A stretch of 41,604 nucleotides of DNA, taken from positions 3,600-45,203 of the forward strand of contig NW_003126885.1 of assembly GCF_000003605.2 (NCBI RefSeq). The letters are read 5' to 3'. The notes beneath the pieces were generated by a model that was not told the origin of the DNA, ran no database searches, and was given only the letters and a program-made list of their open reading frames with translations. Position 1 is the stretch's first letter, and the number at the start of each line of letters is the position of its first letter. Made by a program: the position numbers and the translations under genes. The stretch comes from Saccoglossus kowalevskii (Eukaryota; Hemichordata; Enteropneusta; Harrimaniidae). Shown in pieces: positions 36,243 through 41,604 of the stretch.

Positions 36243-36439
36243 TCACTCCACTCTGATCAATGATTGCAATTGATAGAGGGTGCCGCGAGAACTCAGACAA
36301 TCGCAACGTGGACTCAGGTGTTCAGATAACGTGTTTAGAAGACTTTTCTGCTCCTGACTCAAGTTGCCATGATTAGTCGCGGTCTGTGGAGTCTTCATTG
36401 AAGACGACTTGCTGCAATCCACTGATAGTATCGATAAAT
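36243..36439 (-). CDS. Possible terminal exon of another minus-strand gene
   Basis: An open stretch on the minus strand after a reasonable acceptor (GGCGTTTTCAACTATCAG|AT). It encodes about 64 polar residues including KSSSMKTPQTATNHGNL and SEHLSPRCDCLSSRG and ends at a TGA at 36243-36245. The composition looks more protein-like than the random frames around it. Because it stops in frame 1.2 kb upstream of the exon 1 start codon, it cannot be an in-frame 5' exon of the main gene; it would be the 3' end of a neighbour lying to the right, or part of a leader. I see no AATAAA within about 180 bp downstream, which lowers confidence. Confidence 0.27.
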
Positions 36440-37136
36440 CTGATAGTTGAAAACGCCAAAAGAGAACATACATTCACTCAGTAAATACAACTACAATCTT
36501 ACAATAAACGTAGTAGTGTGCTGGTCGACATTGCTGTATATTCCGTGGATGTAATTCGGCAGAGGTGTTTTAATACCGGTTTAGTAAAAGACAAAAAAAA
36601 AAAGATCATATATAAGGCGCGATATTGACCATGATTTAAATATGTTCGCTGAGGAGAATACCGTCGATCAGAGCGTAGTCGACGCGGGACATAACAAATC
36701 CGGATTATAAAATGAAACCAATATCAGTAAGTGGGAGCAAGGGTCAACCAGACATAAAAAGATATATATGCCAAACTAAATAAATTGGCAATTAGTCATT
36801 ACCACCGTGACATAATATACACCAGGCAGTCATGGATGACGTATGGTACAGGGATAACCCAATTTGACTGCAGAGGATCAACACGCAGAATGGTATTAAT
36901 GAAATACGTGTACTTCTTTCTAGAGATAAGTATTTTCTTAGCCAGTGACAAATAATGGTGTATCCTTTGATTGGACTAAACGATAATGCACTACGATCGG
37001 ATCGAGGGTGGTATTAATCACGTGATCAGAGCAATTATCAATATTCGCTTTTAGGAGTCACCTTCGTGAATATGAGATTCATTCATCGCATCAAGTATCC
37101 GGAGCTCAATGAACATGGCATGCTTTTCTGAATATA

Positions 37137-37199
37137 AATATTGATTGATTGATTTATTGATTGGTTGAATGATTAAATGATTCATTGATTGATTGAAAT
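37137..37199 (+). repeat. (TTGA)n microsatellite
   Basis: An imperfect run of TTGA/GATT repeats, interrupted by GGTTGAATGATTAAATGATT. No other content. Confidence 0.8.
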
Positions 37200-39659
37200 T
37201 GTGAATTAATAGATATTCGGACGGATTGGTGTCATCAGTCTCAAAAATGTGCGCGTAGTTACATATTACAGATCATTACATTCTTTATGCGTTAATGATT
37301 TGTTAGACAAACATAGTCTGTCTATTTACCGACAATAAATCACTTCGTGGCGTGACTATTAGGACGAATTTCACCGACTGTCGTTACACGCTGTTCAATT
37401 GTAACTTTATTAATAATACGGTGAAATGTGTGGAGAGGATATTACATTGCAGTGTAAACAGTGGCGTAATAACTAGAGAAGTTGGTAAATTTGAACACTC
37501 GTCGACTTCGTCAGTGATGACTACTCCAATAGCAAACACGTGTGCGCCATGCATGAGAAAATAGTTATGAGATGCACCCACAATGCATGTACGTTTAACG
37601 TCCCCCTAAACTTGACATTGAAAATAGTCAAGGGCATCGAGACTCGGCGAATACCGAGGAGCGTCGCGTCGCCGTGTTAAAATATACACTCCAGATTTAA
37701 CGCGTAAAATAAATGCCACTTCCAAGTGCGCCACTGGTGAAACTATTAAACGTGCATTTTGAACAACTTGGGAAGCTCGACTTGAGTTCCGAGGATAAAA
37801 GCATTATTAATGGTTACTCGGTAACAGCATGATATGACATTGCCAATGGGTCACCTTTTAACAGAGCTTCGCAATTGAGACCAATTTGTATCTCCCTTTC
37901 TCATTGACGTCGCGGTGAACGATGTAGTTATCTCATAGTAAAAGAGCCGGGTCAGCCCGAGGTTCACTAAGAGAAGGACCTCTCATAAGGCGAGGTACGA
38001 AGATAGTTCTAACGAAGACAAATGGGCTCAGTTAAGGAGCAAGAAAGAATATATATATGTCGGGAAGAAAAATACAGTACTAACACGTTAAAAGCGTACA
38101 TTGTCTTTCACAATTTGGTCAAAAATATTAATTTCCTACAGTTCCCACCATGATGTCTACATACAAAAAAATAATTATTAATTGAATTATTGATCAAAAT
38201 ATCTATATCAACAGATATGACTAACGTATTGAGAAGTCATAAATTTGCATATGTCAGATTCAGCAACAAACCGGAAATGACGTTTCGCGCATTATTCACT
38301 TAGTTTTTAAAATACGTGACTCTATTAAAAGTCAACGATCAATAATCTCTGCTTGTGCTATTTATTCAGATTTATTCCCCACCTGGTGCCTTACGGCTAT
38401 TTGCAAAATCTTGTGTGTATAAAGTTTATCCAGGTGAATTTATAGCGACAAAGTGATCGTGGGTGCGTTGATTTACTCCTAGGGGCAGAAAAGAAGACGC
38501 GTAGTCAATTTATCACTATACGCCAAGTATTCAATTATAAAAACATCTTCCTTAGGCGAGGAATAACTCTGACAGGTGGTATATGGGACACCAGGGAAAA
38601 TGCGCATTACGTGACGCCCGCATATCACCACAGGTATGTGTTTCTTGCTGAGAATTGGAAGCGAGGATGTCCATACGCAAATAGTTACCCAATTTCATAC
38701 GAGAGCGCCAGAGTTACCCAGCATATATGGCGCGGAGTTGGCACGTGGTTAATTAAAACCAATAGTGTTCGCGTTCAGTTTGGAAGATCTTACTGAGTCA
38801 GACGGCGTGTCTCGACATTTTTCACACTTTTCATCGCTCCTTTGGCGCGACATACTTACTTTCTCGCTTTATCTTATCTCGCTTTATCATGTTTTAATGG
38901 CGATTTATGAGGTCAAATCTCACACAAGAAAGGAAATTGCGATTATGACCGTTCGGTTTAGTTCCAGGAGATATTTGAAGACGACTTGGATTAAATCTGC
39001 CCTTATTCGCACGTATGTTGCCATGGTATCGGATATAAAGGAAGATGCGGATATATACAGTTTATTGGTTGATAAAACTGTCCCAATTTCTTTGATTTAT
39101 TTCTGCTCACCGTGACAATCTTTTTAACTTGATTTCATCGTTTCCAGACGATAAATTTCTTTAGTTTTGTCAAGTAAGAAGAAACCACGGTTACCGTAAT
39201 GGTTGATTAATACTATTCAAAACGGGAGCCTATCTTGGGAAGAATATTTTATCGTGCTTGCACAAACTATTTCAACGTAAATTTTCATCACCAATTATTT
39301 AATCCCGATCTCATCGTGCTGGACGTATTATGACGCATCAATGTACGCCACGTTTATGATTGCTCGTCATCGTTGCAAGCTACGCATTGCCTTGGATCAC
39401 AGTCCTTCTATGACTGAGGGGCTGTGCTTGGATATATGTGTTGGGTTGAATGCTATAATAAAAGAACCAAAATGTTATATTAAACAATTTGGAGTAATTG
39501 TCAACAATGTTTCCGCAGCTAGAACAACAACTTGAAGAGCGCATTCGAACGAAGTTGGAAACGGGGACTTATAATTCTGTGTCCGCCCGTCCGTTTGTCA
39601 CATTTCAGAAGCCTGTGGACCAAATGTGTTCATTCTTGTGCCTAGAACTTTATCTGGGA

Positions 39660-40230
39660 CATGTGTCATGCAATGGTTTACTGACTGAATCCAATATGGC
39701 TGACTGGCAGCCATTTTGTTTTTTTGAAAATGGTATCTTATGCATGCTTTGTCAGTTTTTGTTCAAATATGGTACATATATTATACATGTTAGGATACAT
39801 GTCTATGACAATTTGTTTCGCGATTGGATCAAAGATGGCCGACTGGCAACCATATTGCATTGTGTCCATGCGAATATATCTCCGAGACTCATGAACCATT
39901 TTCATTCATATTTGGCACATACATTATACATATTGGAATAAAATGTTCATGCCAGTTTGTTCCATAATCAGATCAAACATGACCGACTGGCATCCACCTT
40001 CTTTTTTTGAAAAATGTTGTATTTTGGACAGGATTTGTCGGTTTTCGTTTTACATGTCCATGATCAGTCATTTCATGTTCGAAACCCAAAACTCTCTTCT
40101 AATGATACATGTTAGGATACTTGCCCAAGGGAATTAGTTTCACAATCGGACCAAAGATGGCTGACTGCCTGCAATCTTGCTTTTTGACAATACTATTATA
40201 TCAATTTGGATCCAAAAATGTATGAATAAG
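39660..40230 (+). repeat. Degenerate tandem repeat with ATGGCnGACTGGC landmark
   Basis: Four diverged units marked by CCAATATGGCTGACTGGCAG (about 39692), TCAAAGATGGCCGACTGGC (about 39828), TCAAACATGACCGACTGGC (about 39971) and CCAAAGATGGCTGACTGCC (about 40151), spaced 136 to 180 bp. Shared interior phrases are TACATGTTAGGATAC and a T-run before GAAAAT. The open frame at 39498-39941 plus follows the repeat and is not considered a gene. Confidence 0.7.
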
Positions 40231-40290
40231 ATACATATCCTGTTTAATTTCTGACCATATATTCACTCTCAATTACGATACTTTTGAATT

Positions 40291-41604
40291 TGTAAAACCA
40301 CGAATGACCCTCATTGACACAGCATCAGAAACATGTGTAAAACCACGAATGACCCTCGCTGACACAGCCTCAGAAATATGTGTAAGAACTACGAATGACC
40401 CTTACTGACACAGCCTCAGAAACGTGTGTAAGAACTATGAATGACCCTCACTGACACATCCTCAGAAACGTGTGTAAGAACTACGAATGACCCTCACTGA
40501 CACAGCCTCAGAAACGTGTGTAAGAACTATGAATGACCCTCACTGACACAGCCCCAGAAATATGTGTAAGAACTATGAATGACCCTCACTGACTTAGCCT
40601 CAGAAATAAATGTAAGAACTATGAATGACCCTCACTGACACAGCCTCAGAAACGTGTATAAGAACTACGAATGACCCTCACTGACACAGCCTCAGAAACG
40701 TGTGTAAGAACTATGAATGACCCTCACTGACACAGCCTCAAAAACGTGTGTAAAACCACGAATGACCCTCACTGACACAGCCTCAGAAACATGTGTAAAA
40801 CAACGAATGACCCTCGCTGACACAGCCTCAGAAACGTGTGTAAGAGCTAAGAATGGCCTTCACTGACTTAGCCTCAGAAACGTGTGCAAGAACCACGAAT
40901 GACACTCACTGACACAGCCGCAGAAATATGTGTAAGAACTATGAATGACCCTCACTGACACAGCCTCAGAAATAAGTGTAAGAACTATGAATGACCCTCA
41001 CTGACACAGCCTCAGAAACGTGTGTAAGAACTACGAATGTCTCTCACTGACACAGCCTCAGAAACGTGTGTAAGAACTATGAATGACCCTCACTGACACA
41101 GCCTCAAAAACGTGTGTAAAACCACGAATGACCCTCACTGACACAGCCTCAGAAACATGTGTAAAACCACGAATGACCCTCGCTGACACAGCCTCAGAAA
41201 CGTGTGTAAGAGCTAAGAATGGCCTTCACTGACTTAGCCTCAGAAACGTGTGCAAAAACCACAAATGACACTCACTGACACAGCCTCAGAAATATGTGTA
41301 AGAACTACGAATGACCCTTACTGACACAGCCTCAGAAACGTGTGTAAGAACTACGAATGACCCTCGCTGACTTAGCCTCAGAAACGTGTGTAAGAGCTAA
41401 GAATGGCCTTCACTGACTTAGCCTCAGAAACGTGTGCAAGAACCACGAATGACACTCACTGACACAGCCTCAGAAATATGTGTAAGAACTACGAATGACC
41501 CTTACTGACACAGCCTCAGAAACGTGTGTAAGAACTATGAATGACCCTGACTGACACAGCCTCAGAAACGTGTGTAAGAACTACGAATGACCCTCACTGA
41601 CACA
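40291..41604 (+). repeat. Satellite, 46-bp unit, about 28 copies, runs off window
   Basis: The unit reads ACGAATGACCCTCACTGACA followed by CAGCCTCAGAAACGTGTGTA and AGAACT. A 45-bp variant has TAAAACCACG. Diagnostic variants recur at fixed distances: GAATGGCCTT at 40851, 41217 and 41401 and CTCAAAAACG at 40737 and 41103, giving 366 bp (eight units) and 184 bp (four units) of higher-order periodicity. The array reaches the window end, so its true length is unknown. Confidence 0.92.

Larger units (their letters stand above)
35111..39659. other. 5' flank of the gene, mostly unannotated
   Basis: Holds the doubtful exon at 36243-36439 and the TTGA microsatellite. Frames such as 35496-35831 and 38765-39115 plus have no splice signals, no domain and AT-driven composition, so I do not call them genes. 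Nothing else recognised. Confidence 0.5.

Noticed and set aside
38765-39115. 116-codon plus-strand frame
   Set aside because: Length is within chance for AT-rich DNA at this scale; no motif, acceptor, donor or neighbour supports it.
39498-39941. 147-codon plus-strand frame
   Set aside because: Overlaps the degenerate GACTGGC repeat, and repeat landmarks appear in the same places. No splice or domain support.
40291-41604. Regularly spaced repeats resembling a CRISPR array
   Set aside because: The units abut directly with no unique spacers, and the genome is eukaryotic; it is a satellite.

Overview
This looks like non-coding-rich nuclear DNA from a metazoan, most likely a marine invertebrate with large introns. 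I cannot tell mollusc, hemichordate, cephalochordate or another group from this window. Coding density is very low. GT/AG splice signals are readable. The rest is tandem repeats and short inverted-repeat transposons (MITEs). There is no operon structure, no CRISPR array, and no rRNA or tRNA I can support. One 288-base run of N (28889-29176) is an assembly gap.

The main result is one split gene on the minus strand that occupies about 34 kb. I assembled it by reading splice sites. Exon 1 carries the probable ATG (34207-35002), followed by exon 2 (17874-19000), exon 3 (2535-2663), exon 4 (2257-2297), exon 5 (1776-1906) and exon 6 (876-935). All five junctions agree in reading phase (1, 0, 0, 2, 1). 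The 2,284 coding bases give at least 761 residues, and the gene runs off the left edge of the window. The protein is hydrophilic, rich in Ser/Asn/Asp and apparently disordered, with no domain I recognise. It has a KCTQTE motif like a dynein light chain LC8 site, nearby cysteines, a repeated PKLxxDSAI motif, and an Arg4-Gly-Ala motif after an acidic and proline stretch that resembles the pseudosubstrate linker of PKA type I regulatory subunits. I could not name the gene.

Layout from left to right: 1-2700 holds exons 6 to 3. 2664-17873 is intron 2 (15.2 kb), with MITEs, a 164-bp tandem array, a hAT MITE with a clean 8-bp target duplication, a 92-bp tandem array, a 226-bp duplication, and a 2.2-kb minisatellite of 39-bp units that is open on both strands. 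17874-19000 is exon 2. 19001-34206 is intron 1 (15.2 kb), with a duplicated fragment of exon 2, more MITEs and the gap. 34207-35002 is exon 1. From 35003 to the right edge lies the 5' flank, a possible last exon of another minus-strand gene (36243-36439), degenerate 'GACTGGC' repeats, and a 46-bp satellite with higher-order structure that continues beyond the window.

Two MITE families share TTAA-AGcG termini, which suggests one piggyBac-like mobilising source. A third, unrelated type is the hAT element. Most remaining open frames look like chance frames or repeat shadows.
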